Source of the DNA: JAFGMR01 sp964632755
GTDB lineage: Archaea > Halobacteriota > Methanosarcinia > Methanotrichales > Methanotrichaceae
Assembly (NCBI GenBank): GCA_964632755.1
Contig: CAZWDT010000078.1
Span: 1-6,957 of the forward strand
Direction: 5' to 3'
DNA length: 6,957 nucleotides
The translations under genes were made by a program, and so were the position numbers. Under the pieces are notes generated by a model. The model was not told the origin of the DNA. It ran no database searches and saw only the letters and a program-made list of their open reading frames with translations. Shown piece by piece: positions 1 through 6,173 of the stretch. Positions within the stretch are counted from its first letter, which is position 1. Every line of letters begins with the position of its first letter.

Positions 1-14
1 AAAAGAGAACTCAT
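1..14 (-). CDS. Possible start of the next operon gene, running off the left edge
   Basis: A minus-strand ATG occupies 14-12 and reads on as Met-Ser-Ser-Leu to the window edge. It is preceded by a G-rich purine stretch (minus strand of 30-22) that could act as a ribosome binding site at about the right spacing. The gene upstream of it ends at 91 in the same direction, so this could be a third operon member. Only four codons are visible, so no function can be given. The same frame is open upstream through the distal copy of the direct repeat at 28-47, so the true start could lie further upstream, for example a GTG at 53-51. Confidence 0.3.
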
Positions 15-27
15 CGAAGAGCTCCCC

Positions 28-47
28 CCCTTGCAGAGCTCGCCCTT
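28..47. repeat. 20-bp perfect direct repeat, copy A
   Basis: Bases 28-47 are identical to 101-120, offset by 73 bp. The unit contains a GAGCTC palindrome. This copy lies after the stop codon of the radical SAM gene. On the minus strand, in the frame of the ATG at 14, it reads Lys-Gly-Glu-Leu-Cys-Lys-Gly, the same peptide that the other copy encodes at the gene's C-terminus. A chance 20-base identity at this distance is very unlikely, so this is probably a local duplication. Confidence 0.9.
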
Positions 48-90
48 TGCCACCTTGCAGGGATGGCAACCTCCCCGAACCAGTCGAGGC

Positions 91-1545
91 TTACACAACG
101 CCCTTGCAGAGCTCGCCCTTGGCGAGGTCCTCCCGGAAGTAGTCGCCCGGCCTTCGAATCCCAAGCCGAAGGGCAAGCTTCCTCCTCGCGTAGCCGGGGG
201 CGATCCGGAGCATCTCGAGCGCGAACCAGCCTGGATATATCCTCTTCACCTTATTGAAGCGCATCCATTCGAGGTCGTAGTAGCGCGCGTTCATCTCCCA
301 GGTTATGTACTGCACCTCTTCCGCGCTCAGGTGCTTCGTCCTCAGGTTGGCGTGCATGCCATCGTATAGGTTAAAGTCGTTTGAGGTTACGAGGCCCATC
401 CTCGAGAGCTCCTCGCGGTTGATGGTCTTCGGGTAGGGGGTGTTGATGTAGAAGATCGGAAAGTCGACCTTGAGGCGGCGGGCCAATCGAAAGTTCTCCC
501 ACATATCGTCTGCGTCGTCGTCGGGATTTCCCCCAATGAGGCCAGTCGATACGATGATGTTGTTATCATTCAGGTACTCGACTGCCTTGTCAGCATCGTC
601 TGACATGCTGCCCTTTCCCAGGAACTCGAGGTTCTTCTTGTTAACGCTCTCGACACCTAGAAAGACGCCGTCAAACCCAGCATCGCCCATCTTATCAACG
701 AGGCGACGGCTCGATCCTATCCCCTTTGCAGAGGCCTGTGTCTTGTACCGCAGATGGGTGAGGCCGGCATCGATGATGGCCTCGCAGAGCTTCTCCAGAC
801 GCCTTACATCCAGGGTGATGTTGTCGTCTGGAAAGAAGATGGATCCGGCCCCATGGGCCTCGGCGTCCTTGATATCGGCGATCACGCGATCGAGAGGGAA
901 GCGCCGAAAGCTTCGTCCATACATCTGGTTGATGCTGCAGAACTTGCATCCCTGGGTGCAGCCCCTGCTCGTCTCAACCGAGTCTATGGGAACCCCGAAG
1001 CTCTTGAAGCCCCTCGTGATCAGGCGAGCGTCGCGGTTGGGGGGTTGGATCTCGGATACCTTGAGGAGGGGGCGAGGAGGGTTATGTACCATGGAATCCC
1101 CCTTCCTGAAGGAGAGGCCCAAGACGTCTTCGAGTGCCATCTCCCCATCGAGGGCAAGCACGAGCTCCCTGAAGGTGGCCTCGCCCTCGCCCCGGACGAT
1201 GAACTCGATATGCCGAGCAGAACCACTCTCTCCGATCTCCTGGGCGTAGAGGGTTGGGTGGTAGCCTCCTAGCACGACCTTCGCCCCTGCGCCTCTTGCG
1301 ATTCTCCCAAGATCCAGGGCCTCCTGATACTGGAAACTCATGCAGGTGAGGCCGACTAGGTCATAGGAAGGGGCAAGCTGGGTCACATAATCGCGAGGCT
1401 GCGATAGCGAATGGAGATCTGCCACATGGACCGTGCAGATATCGCCGATGTGGGATGCGATCGAAGGCAAGCCAAGGCTCGGTATGCGGGCTATGCGGTC
1501 GAAGTCAGCCTGGACGACCGGAGAAGAGAGGAGGAGGACCTTCAT
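91..1545 (-). CDS. B12-binding domain radical SAM protein (BchE/HpnP/HpnR-like class)
   Basis: This 484-residue protein is a predicted cytosolic iron-sulfur enzyme. Residues 1-130 form a Rossmann-like cobalamin-binding domain, with a first strand MKVLLLSSP, a GGYHPT loop at 93-98 and RGEGE at 118-122. The radical SAM barrel starts near 185 and carries the [4Fe-4S] motif CTQGCKFC (C196, C200, C203). Later marks are FFPDDN at 237-242, GVES at 297-300 and the C-terminal YDGMH and HLSAEE segments common in this superfamily. No clear DxHxxG cobalamin-ligand motif is seen, which is usual for radical SAM relatives. The family includes methylases, cyclases and lipid-modifying enzymes, so the reaction cannot be assigned. 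The ATG overlaps the stop of the preceding radical SAM gene as ATGA, indicating translational coupling. Family assignment is secure; the substrate is unknown. Confidence 0.93.
   Translation of the reverse strand: MKVLLLSSPVVQADFDRIARIPSLGLPSIASHIGDICTVHVADLHSLSQPRDYVTQLAPSYDLVGLTCMSFQYQEALDLGRIARGAGAKVVLGGYHPTLYAQEIGESGSARHIEFIVRGEGEATFRELVLALDGEMALEDVLGLSFRKGDSMVHNPPRPLLKVSEIQPPNRDARLITRGFKSFGVPIDSVETSRGCTQGCKFCSINQMYGRSFRRFPLDRVIADIKDAEAHGAGSIFFPDDNITLDVRRLEKLCEAIIDAGLTHLRYKTQASAKGIGSSRRLVDKMGDAGFDGVFLGVESVNKKNLEFLGKGSMSDDADKAVEYLNDNNIIVSTGLIGGNPDDDADDMWENFRLARRLKVDFPIFYINTPYPKTINREELSRMGLVTSNDFNLYDGMHANLRTKHLSAEEVQYITWEMNARYYDLEWMRFNKVKRIYPGWFALEMLRIAPGYARRKLALRLGIRRPGDYFREDLAKGELCKGVV
101..120. 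repeat. 20-bp perfect direct repeat, copy B (inside the radical SAM gene)
   Basis: This copy lies inside the 3' end of the radical SAM gene and encodes residues KGELCKG, two residues before the end of the protein. It matches 28-47 exactly over 20 bases. The 73-bp offset is not a multiple of three, so the two copies are in different frames relative to this gene. Confidence 0.9.
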
Positions 1546-2909
1546 ATGCTCGCATCCAGCAGCTTCGAGGCGCGGCTCCAGTCGAAGTTGTTCGCCCGGG
1601 TTATGTAGGAGGCAACCTCCCTCATCCCCTTCAAGCCGCCATACTTGTAAGCGCTGAACCAGACACGGCCGGAGGTCCGCAAGGGGGCGCTCCAGGGGTA
1701 GACCGTTCTAAGCGATCTATCGAGGATCTGCTCCATCTTGGATGGGGTGATGTGGGGGTGGTTCCAGACGAGATGCTTGCCGTCGAAGTGGCGATAGTTC
1801 GCATCAAAGATGCCGTACTTCTCCTCGATCTCCTTCCATAGGGGGGTCTGGGGAAGCGGGGTGATAACGCAGATCTGGGTGATGTCGAGCTTCAATTCGG
1901 CAAGCTTTGTCATATCCTCTCGGATGGACTCCTCTGTGTCCTCCTCGAACCCTATCATGTAGTAGCCGATCGATCCCATGCCGTACTTCTGAAGCTTCTT
2001 CACCGTCTCTATGATCTCCTCTGTGCCCTCCTTTTTATTCATCTGGTCGAGCCTCTCCTGGTGGAGGTTCTCGATTCCAATCGCTGCGCCCGTAAATCCG
2101 CTCAAGCGGCCCGAGCGCCTCTTCCGATCTGCCCACTGATCGATCCGCTCTCGCAGATAATCGGCCCTTGCCATGCAGCCCCAGACCATATCATACTCCT
2201 CGAAGAGATCGACCACCCTGTCGGCATGCCGGCGGTTTCCGCCGAAGTTCTCGTCCTCTATCACGACTACGTTTATGCCGTTCTCCTTGTAGTAGGCGAT
2301 CACCCGCTCGATGCTCTCGATAGGGATAGGCGTCGGCTTGTTGCAGAAGACCGGCGTCTGACAGAACTTGCATCCCACGCCGCATCCACGGGTGGTGAAG
2401 AGGATGCCGTAGATGTTCAGCTTGACATTGAAAGGGGTGTTCAGGTACTCGATCAGGGGAGGATGAATCACTTTGCCAGCCTGGCGGCCGAAGTAGGGGG
2501 CGAGCTGCCCCTCGGCGTACCCTACGAAGGATTTGTCGAAGTGGCCCTGGATCTCCGGCGTAAGGGCGCCGTAGTTCCCGGCCCAGATCTCGGGGACGCC
2601 CTTCTCCCTGGCAATCTCTGCCATCTCGATAGCCTCATGGGTCCCGTTGAGATAGAATGAGAGCCCCACGACGTCCCAACCTTCCTCAAGCTTGCGACGA
2701 TACTCCTCCATGGAAGGGTACTCCAGTATCTCTATCTCAGGGATGTTCTGCTTTAGGAAGCGAAGGCCAAAAGACTGGATGCGAGGCCAGTAGAAGCGAA
2801 ACCAGCGGGAGCGCGAGTTGGCCCCTATGTAGTCGTACAGCTCTCCGCTATCGTTATACACCGTGGTGAATAGGACCCGAGGGGGCATGGCCTGCCCTCT
2901 CTTGGACAT
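1542..2909 (-). CDS. Radical SAM protein with divergent B12-binding-like N-terminus
   Basis: This is the first gene of the minus-strand pair, 455 residues from the ATG at 2909. The cluster motif CGVGCKFC (C176, C180, C183) follows a TTRG lead. IEDEN at 217-221, GIEN at 278-281 and MIGFEED at 318-324 are typical barrel landmarks. Residues 10-145 resemble the B12-binding fold (VVGLSF at 80-85, WAGNYGALTP at 109-118, YAEGQ at 131-135). The usual GGxHPT loop is altered to AGNYGALTP, so cobalamin binding is less certain than in the partner. A second in-frame ATG at 2888-2886 (Met8) has GAGGG about 6 bases upstream and sits just before the first predicted strand, so the protein may be 448 residues. 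Its stop shares ATGA with the next gene, so the two enzymes are probably made together and may act in sequence on one substrate. That link is inference. Confidence 0.92.
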   Translation of the reverse strand: MSKRGQAMPPRVLFTTVYNDSGELYDYIGANSRSRWFRFYWPRIQSFGLRFLKQNIPEIEILEYPSMEEYRRKLEEGWDVVGLSFYLNGTHEAIEMAEIAREKGVPEIWAGNYGALTPEIQGHFDKSFVGYAEGQLAPYFGRQAGKVIHPPLIEYLNTPFNVKLNIYGILFTTRGCGVGCKFCQTPVFCNKPTPIPIESIERVIAYYKENGINVVVIEDENFGGNRRHADRVVDLFEEYDMVWGCMARADYLRERIDQWADRKRRSGRLSGFTGAAIGIENLHQERLDQMNKKEGTEEIIETVKKLQKYGMGSIGYYMIGFEEDTEESIREDMTKLAELKLDITQICVITPLPQTPLWKEIEEKYGIFDANYRHFDGKHLVWNHPHITPSKMEQILDRSLRTVYPWSAPLRTSGRVWFSAYKYGGLKGMREVASYITRANNFDWSRASKLLDASI

Positions 2910-2932
2910 GGAAGATTAACCTTGCGACTCCT

Positions 2933-2950
2933 GCCGTGATATCATACGGC
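2933..2950 (-). promoter_or_regulatory. Possible promoter/operator of the radical SAM operon
   Basis: Bases 2933-2950 form an imperfect palindrome: GCCGT and ACGGC arms around an AT-rich centre containing GATATC. The AT-rich core lies about 28-36 bases upstream of the ATG at 2909, close to where an archaeal TATA box would sit for a very short leader. No clean TATA consensus is present, so this is tentative. The palindrome could alternatively be a regulator site over the promoter. Confidence 0.3.
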
Positions 2951-2974
2951 AAGCCAGAGGGCAAAGGATGTGGG

Positions 2975-2989
2975 GGATCGATACGATCC
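2975..2989. repeat. Perfect 6-bp-arm inverted repeat
   Basis: GGATCG and CGATCC flank the trinucleotide ATA. The repeat lies about 65-80 bases upstream of the radical SAM operon start, in an otherwise gene-free spacer (2910-3143). It could be a regulator-binding site or a small hairpin; nothing else supports a function. Confidence 0.4.
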
Positions 2990-3025
2990 AACGAGAGGAG
3001 AGACCGCCAGTAATGGATCGGGAAA

Positions 3026-3040
3026 TCTAAAAAGCCCGCG
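3026..3040 (-). terminator. Possible terminator downstream of the small membrane-protein gene
   Basis: Read on the minus strand, a GC-rich GCGGGC is followed by five T residues and a further T-rich stretch. It lies about 105 bases past the stop of the small gene. Archaeal termination is often directed by short T tracts, so this is a plausible site. There is no strong stem, and support is weak. Confidence 0.25.
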
Positions 3041-3143
3041 ACTATTCAGCACTCCCCACCAGCGCATCGAGGTCAAACAACGATAGCGCACCCTGCAGCA
3101 AGCTGCGAGGTACCACTTACTAAGATGACGCCGTAGCAGGCAC

Positions 3144-3401
3144 TTAGAATATGCCCTTCATAATAGGAATAGCCATCACGAAAGTCAATATTGCTAGAAC
3201 CACGGTTAACCAAAAAAGCCTTTTACTCAATTCCGATGTCTCTTCTGCGTTACTTAACAATGCCAATATTATAGGATATATCTCTATATTTTTTGGAGCA
3301 CCGTAAGGTAAATCCTTTGGGACGGGAGCTTCACTCCAATCTTTTATCCATTGATGAACTCGTATCCAATCCCCTTCATCGAATTCCGGAATTTTTATCA
3401 T
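3144..3401 (-). CDS. Small single-span membrane protein, function unknown
   Basis: The protein is 85 residues from the ATG at 3401-3399. A TTG at 3416-3414 would extend it by five residues, but GGAAGGG lies inside that extension at normal ribosome-binding distance from the ATG, so the ATG is preferred. The N-terminal 60 residues are soluble and rich in Trp, Pro and acidic residues (for example GDWIRVHQWIKDW). The C-terminus is one hydrophobic helix, roughly residues 63-82 (LFWLTVVLAILTFVMAIPIM), giving a predicted tail-anchored topology. No family is recognised. A hand count gives about 37% GC over 3181-3360, against about 60% in sampled lines of the exporter genes, which suggests foreign origin. 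It lies next to the decayed restriction/toxin locus but on the opposite strand. Confidence 0.7.
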   Translation of the reverse strand: MIKIPEFDEGDWIRVHQWIKDWSEAPVPKDLPYGAPKNIEIYPIILALLSNAEETSELSKRLFWLTVVLAILTFVMAIPIMKGIF

Positions 3402-3452
3402 TATAATCCCTTCCAACAGAACGGCTGCCGACGTTTAGCCGTGACACTACTC

Positions 3453-3464
3453 TTAATATTAATT
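3453..3464 (-). promoter_or_regulatory. Probable TATA box for the small membrane-protein gene
   Basis: The palindromic AT tract TTAATATTAA is centred about 56 bases upstream of the preferred ATG at 3401. A start about 26 bases downstream would give a leader of roughly 30 bases containing the GGAAGGG ribosome binding site. An inverted repeat (ACGGCT at 3421-3426, AGCCGT at 3437-3442) spans the predicted transcription start. Placement is inferred from spacing only. Confidence 0.45.
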
Positions 3465-3475
3465 GTAAGGCATCC

Positions 3476-3494
3476 GCATATAAATTTTTTATGC
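3476..3494. repeat. AT-rich imperfect inverted repeat
   Basis: GCATA and TATGC arms flank an A/T-only centre with a T tract. The element lies in the spacer between the small membrane-protein gene and the decayed methylase. It may be part of a promoter or a T-tract termination signal. No function can be assigned. Confidence 0.35.
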
Positions 3495-3532
3495 TCTTAG
3501 CTGTTCCCTGTGGGCGGGTGGTCTGCCTAAAT

Positions 3533-3559
3533 CATATATATATACACCTTAGTTGTATA
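3533..3559 (+). promoter_or_regulatory. TATA-rich tract with TATACA-N7-TGTATA palindrome
   Basis: A long alternating TA run (3533-3545) is followed by a perfect 6-bp-arm palindrome, TATACA at 3541-3546 and TGTATA at 3554-3559. On the plus strand this is a good archaeal TATA candidate with a predicted start near 3565-3575. It would drive transcription across the methylase remnant and into the nucleotidyltransferase gene. The palindrome overlapping the TATA box would suit an operator. Both assignments are inference. Confidence 0.4.
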
Positions 3560-3620
3560 ATATACTCAGGGAAAGCAGTCAAACGGCTGCGATGCACGCC
3601 GCAGCAAGCTTAAAGATATC

Positions 3621-3824
3621 ATGTTTGAAGATGTGATCCGCAAGCGCGGCCACGTCCTTCCCCCCGGCAGCTAAGCGGGTGCGGAGGCAGAGGACGAGGA
3701 CGACGAGCCCTTCGAGAAGATGATGAAACTGCCCACTGCCAAGCTGCGTGAGCAGATGGCAGAGCCGCGCCGGGTGGACGAGGCAACCTGAGATAACCTG
3801 GAAGAGCTGAACGATGACGCTTGA
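3621..3824 (+). pseudogene. hsdM: Decayed C-terminus of a type I restriction-modification methylase (HsdM)
   Basis: One continuous frame reads through two stops, TAA at 3672 and TGA at 3789, before ending at TGA 3822. The pieces RKRGHVLPPGS, then AGAEAEDEDDEPFEKMM, then LREQMAEPRRVDEAT, then DNLEEL follow the order seen at the end of type I N6-adenine methylases (HG-VLTPGRYVGAE, an acidic DDGEPFEEKM stretch, then a coiled-coil tail ending NLEELGYG). The TAA replaces the expected Tyr of PGRYVG. The TGA sits where an Arg codon (CGA) is expected, one C-to-T change away. Neither stop is TAG, so pyrrolysine readthrough would not rescue it. Homology seems to begin near 3624; the catalytic NPPF domain is absent and no hsdS or hsdR is in the window. 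The identification comes from remembered family motifs and is strong but unaligned. Confidence 0.8.
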
Positions 3825-4104
3825 GGAACTGCTGAAGGAGAAGCGCGAGGATATTCTGCTTATCGCCGCCAAGTACGGGGCGCGAAATGTGAGGGTCTTC
3901 GGGTCAGTTGCACGCCATGTTGCCGATGCAGCGAGCGATATCGATCTGTTGGTAGAACTGGAGCCAGGGAGGAGTCTCTTTGACCTCGGGGGGCTTCAAT
4001 TCGAGCTCGAGTCCCTCTTCGAATGCCGTGTGGATGTTGTCACCGAGCATGGGCTCAAGAAGCGCATCCGTGACCGCGTTCTCAGGGAGGCTGTTCCAAT
4101 ATGA
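3814..4104 (+). CDS. mntA: MntA-type minimal nucleotidyltransferase (antitoxin of a HEPN/MNT pair)
   Basis: The protein has 96 residues, the usual length for this family. It has the polymerase-beta-fold motif GSX10DXD, with G30-S31 and D42-I43-D44, and a third metal ligand, D74, in CRVDVVT. The catalytic triad is therefore intact. In characterised HepT-MntA systems the MNT protein transfers AMP to a Tyr of the HEPN RNase and so neutralises it. The gene starts inside the end of the methylase remnant (11-base overlap) and ends in an ATGA overlap with the truncated HEPN gene. It was therefore probably part of the original restriction operon. With its partner destroyed, it may be drifting or may modify another target. 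Function follows from the family; activity is unproven. Confidence 0.9.
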   Translation: MTLEELLKEKREDILLIAAKYGARNVRVFGSVARHVADAASDIDLLVELEPGRSLFDLGGLQFELESLFECRVDVVTEHGLKKRIRDRVLREAVPI

Positions 4105-4235
4105 GAGATCCCTTAGAGCGCTTGCGGGACATTCTGGAGGCGATCTCGGCTATTGAACGCCATGCCGACCAGGGCAAGGTCGCCTTCGAGCGGCTGGTCG
4201 TGGGTAAAGTGCCACGGAATGATGGACCTCCTTGA
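4101..4235 (+). pseudogene. hepT: Truncated HepT/DUF86 HEPN toxin
   Basis: An ATG at 4101 overlaps the mntA stop as ATGA and opens a 44-codon frame beginning MRDPLERLRDILEAISAIER. This matches the first helix of DUF86/HepT proteins, followed by ADQGKVAFE, equivalent to the usual second-helix start. Full family members are roughly 110-140 residues and carry the catalytic RX4-6H motif with a modifiable Tyr in the C-terminal half; here the frame leaves homology after about residue 32 and stops at 4233. I saw no continuation of the toxin in other frames before the exporter promoter. The RNase is therefore almost certainly dead, most likely by deletion of its 3' part. Confidence 0.8.
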
Positions 4236-4270
4236 TTCACTTCCAAGACCCCCCCATCTCTTTGCCCCCT

Positions 4271-4286
4271 GGAAATCCTTAAAAGC
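4271..4286 (+). promoter_or_regulatory. BRE/TATA promoter for leaderless exporter transcription
   Basis: GGAAATC (BRE-like) is followed by CTTAAAAG, whose centre is about 26-27 bases upstream of the A of the ATG at 4308. That is the standard archaeal distance from TATA box to transcription start, so the mRNA would begin at or next to the start codon. No ribosome binding site precedes this ATG, which agrees with a leaderless message. Confidence 0.6.
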
Positions 4287-4307
4287 CCACATCCCCCTCA
4301 TCGATCC

Positions 4308-5300
4308 ATGGACGGACCGGCAATTGCGCTTCGATCCCTGACCAAGCGGTTCAAAGGCCTTGTAGCTGTCGACGGGATCGATCTTGAGATCGAGAAAGGG
4401 GAGCTATTCGGCCTGCTTGGCCCAAACGGGGCAGGAAAGAGCACAATCATCAAGATGCTCACAACCATGCTGAAGCCGACAAGTGGATCCGCCATCGTCT
4501 GGGGCCACGACGTCTTGAGGGATAGGGATGCTGTGCGGTCCTCCGTCGGCGTGGTCTTCCAGGACCCGACTCTCGACACAATGCTCACTGCAAGGGAGAA
4601 TCTGGACTTCCACGGCCGCATGTATGGCATGAATGCAGAGCGGCGGAAGAATGGGATCGAGGAGGTTTTAGACCTGGTCGACCTGGCTGAGAAGGCCAAT
4701 GTGCTCGTGGAGGAGTTCTCAGGGGGGATGCGCCGGAGGCTCGAGATCGCGCGAGGGCTGATGCACCGGCCCCATGTGCTCTTCCTGGACGAGCCGACGC
4801 TTGGCCTCGACTCCCAGACAAGAAGGCATATCTGGCAGTACATAAAGGAGATGAACCTCCAAGAGGAGGTAACCGTCGTCCTTACGACCCACTACATGGA
4901 GGAAGCGGACAACCTATGCAAGAGGGTTGCCATCATCGACAACGGCCGGATTGTGGCACTGGACTCGCCCGAGAACCTGAAGGACCTGATCAGCGCAGAT
5001 ATCATAAACCTCGCTGTATTAGAGGGCCATGACGACCTCCTCCAGGCGCTCGAACCGCAAGGCTGGATCAGATCGATACAGACATCGAACGGCGAGGTTC
5101 AGCTTCACGTCGACCATGCCCAGGCCAGAATGCCTGAGATCATGGCTATTGCCTATCGACACGATGTTGCCATTGCATCGGTCTCGATGCACGAGCCAAC
5201 CCTCGAGGACGTATTCCTCAAGTTCACAGGCCGAAAGATCAGGGCGGAGGGAGGCGGCGGAGCTTTTGCTCGAATGGGACCATGGAGGCGTCGTCGATGA
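4308..5300 (+). CDS. ABC-2 exporter ATP-binding protein, DrrA/CcmA-like
   Basis: This 330-residue ATPase powers the permease encoded next to it. It has Walker A GPNGAGKST (38-46), Q-loop Q85 in FQDPTLD, a signature reading FSGGM in place of LSGGQ (137-141), Walker B VLFLDEPT (157-164, D161/E162), D-loop GLD and switch His195 in TTHYMEEAD. Residues from about 225 form the extra C-terminal domain of the daunorubicin-resistance (DrrA/DUF4162) subfamily, ending EPTLEDVFLKFTGR (296-309). A basic tail of about 20 residues follows. The tail's coding DNA carries the ribosome binding site of the permease, and the stop overlaps its ATG. The exporter would move a drug-like, lipid or polymer substrate out of the cell; which one cannot be told. 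All catalytic motifs are present. Confidence 0.95.
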   Translation: MDGPAIALRSLTKRFKGLVAVDGIDLEIEKGELFGLLGPNGAGKSTIIKMLTTMLKPTSGSAIVWGHDVLRDRDAVRSSVGVVFQDPTLDTMLTARENLDFHGRMYGMNAERRKNGIEEVLDLVDLAEKANVLVEEFSGGMRRRLEIARGLMHRPHVLFLDEPTLGLDSQTRRHIWQYIKEMNLQEEVTVVLTTHYMEEADNLCKRVAIIDNGRIVALDSPENLKDLISADIINLAVLEGHDDLLQALEPQGWIRSIQTSNGEVQLHVDHAQARMPEIMAIAYRHDVAIASVSMHEPTLEDVFLKFTGRKIRAEGGGGAFARMGPWRRRR

Positions 5301-6070
5301 GGCTCGACCTCTATGCCATATACAGCATATGGCAAAGAGAGATGCTGCGCTTCTTCAGATTGAAGAGCAGGCTTATCGGATCCCTGGGTGCCCCCTTCTT
5401 CTTCCTCGCATTTCTCGGGATGGGATTTCGAGGAGGCGGCGCCATGATGCCTGGAATCCCCGAGGGGATGAGCTATATCGCGTTTCTCACGCCAGGCATA
5501 ATCGGGATGACCATACTTTTCCAATCGACATTCGCAGGCCTCTCCGTCCTCTGGGACAGGGAGTTTGGCTTTCTAAAGGAGATGATGGTGGCACCAGTGA
5601 GCCGCATGGCAATAGTGCTCGGCCGCACAGCTGGAGGCGTTACAACCTCCATTGTGCAGAGCATGGTCATCCTGACTGCCGGCATCTTCATGGGCGTCTC
5701 GCTTTCGGGAATCAGGGGATTTTTGCTCTCCCTCGTCTTCATGATATTGATAGGATCGACGTTCATCGGGATGGGCCTAGCCTTTGCCTCCCGGATGAAG
5801 GACATGTCCGGCTTCAGCCTGATCATGAACTTCATCATCTTCCCCCTTTTCTTCCTCTCGGGGGCAATATTTCCCATCGAGCAGTTCCCCGCGGGGATCA
5901 GGCTCATCGCATACCTCGATCCCCTCACCTACGGCGTCGACGGCCTCAGATACTGCCTCGTCGGCGCTAGCGCTTTTTCGCCCCTGGCCGACCTTGGCAT
6001 CCTCTTTCTGGCCTGCATTGCCATGTTGGGACTGGGAGCCTACCTCTTCGAGGTGAGCGAGGTCGAGTGA
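5297..6070 (+). CDS. ABC-2 type transporter permease, DrrB-like
   Basis: From the ATG at 5297 this is a 257-residue membrane protein with about six hydrophobic segments (near 26-43, 59-82, 108-133, 139-163, 173-193 and 232-251). The family signature region FLSGAIFPIEQFPAGIR (186-202) is followed by the characteristic LDPLTYGVDGLR. An in-frame ATG at 5282 would add five residues, but GGAGG at 5284-5288 sits 8 bases before the 5297 ATG and that ATG forms an ATGA overlap with the ATPase stop. The downstream start is therefore preferred. The protein would dimerise as the membrane channel for the ATPase product. A complete family-length protein with no sign of damage. Confidence 0.93.
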   Translation: MRLDLYAIYSIWQREMLRFFRLKSRLIGSLGAPFFFLAFLGMGFRGGGAMMPGIPEGMSYIAFLTPGIIGMTILFQSTFAGLSVLWDREFGFLKEMMVAPVSRMAIVLGRTAGGVTTSIVQSMVILTAGIFMGVSLSGIRGFLLSLVFMILIGSTFIGMGLAFASRMKDMSGFSLIMNFIIFPLFFLSGAIFPIEQFPAGIRLIAYLDPLTYGVDGLRYCLVGASAFSPLADLGILFLACIAMLGLGAYLFEVSEVE

Positions 6071-6173
6071 TCGAAAATCCATTCGCCCTTGGCCCTTCCC
6101 CCTGCAGACAGATGGGGCTTGGGATCTGGCGGACATCGAACCTCTCCTTGTGTGAAACTAAGCGTGAACATCA
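6071..6173. other. Convergent intergenic spacer
   Basis: This 103-base gap separates the end of the exporter permease gene from the end of the oppositely oriented Hfq-like gene. It is C-rich around 6088-6102. I found no convincing terminator hairpin or long T tract on either strand, so the two messages may overlap at their 3' ends. Confidence 0.5.

Noticed and set aside
470..1272. Long plus-strand open frames opposite the radical SAM gene (470-1249, 754-1272)
   Set aside because: They lie antisense to a gene with clear catalytic motifs, have low-complexity Ser/Arg-rich composition and match no family.
3420..3590. 9-bp direct repeat AACGGCTGC at 3420-3428 and 3582-3590 as a possible target-site duplication
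   Set aside because: Repeats of this length are expected by chance several times in the window, and there is no transposase or terminal inverted repeat between them.
3095..3610. 10-bp direct repeat GCAGCAAGCT at 3095-3104 and 3601-3610 flanking the AT-rich island
   Set aside because: The position is suggestive, but the match is too short to separate from chance and does not extend on either side.
5029..5970. 313-codon plus-strand frame overlapping the ATPase and permease genes
   Set aside because: It is a shadow frame, rich in Arg/His/Pro, across two genes with definitive ABC-2 motifs.
6071..6130. C-rich/G-rich stretch after the permease as a terminator hairpin
   Set aside because: The CCCC and GGGG blocks pair over only four bases with mismatched flanks, and no T tract follows.
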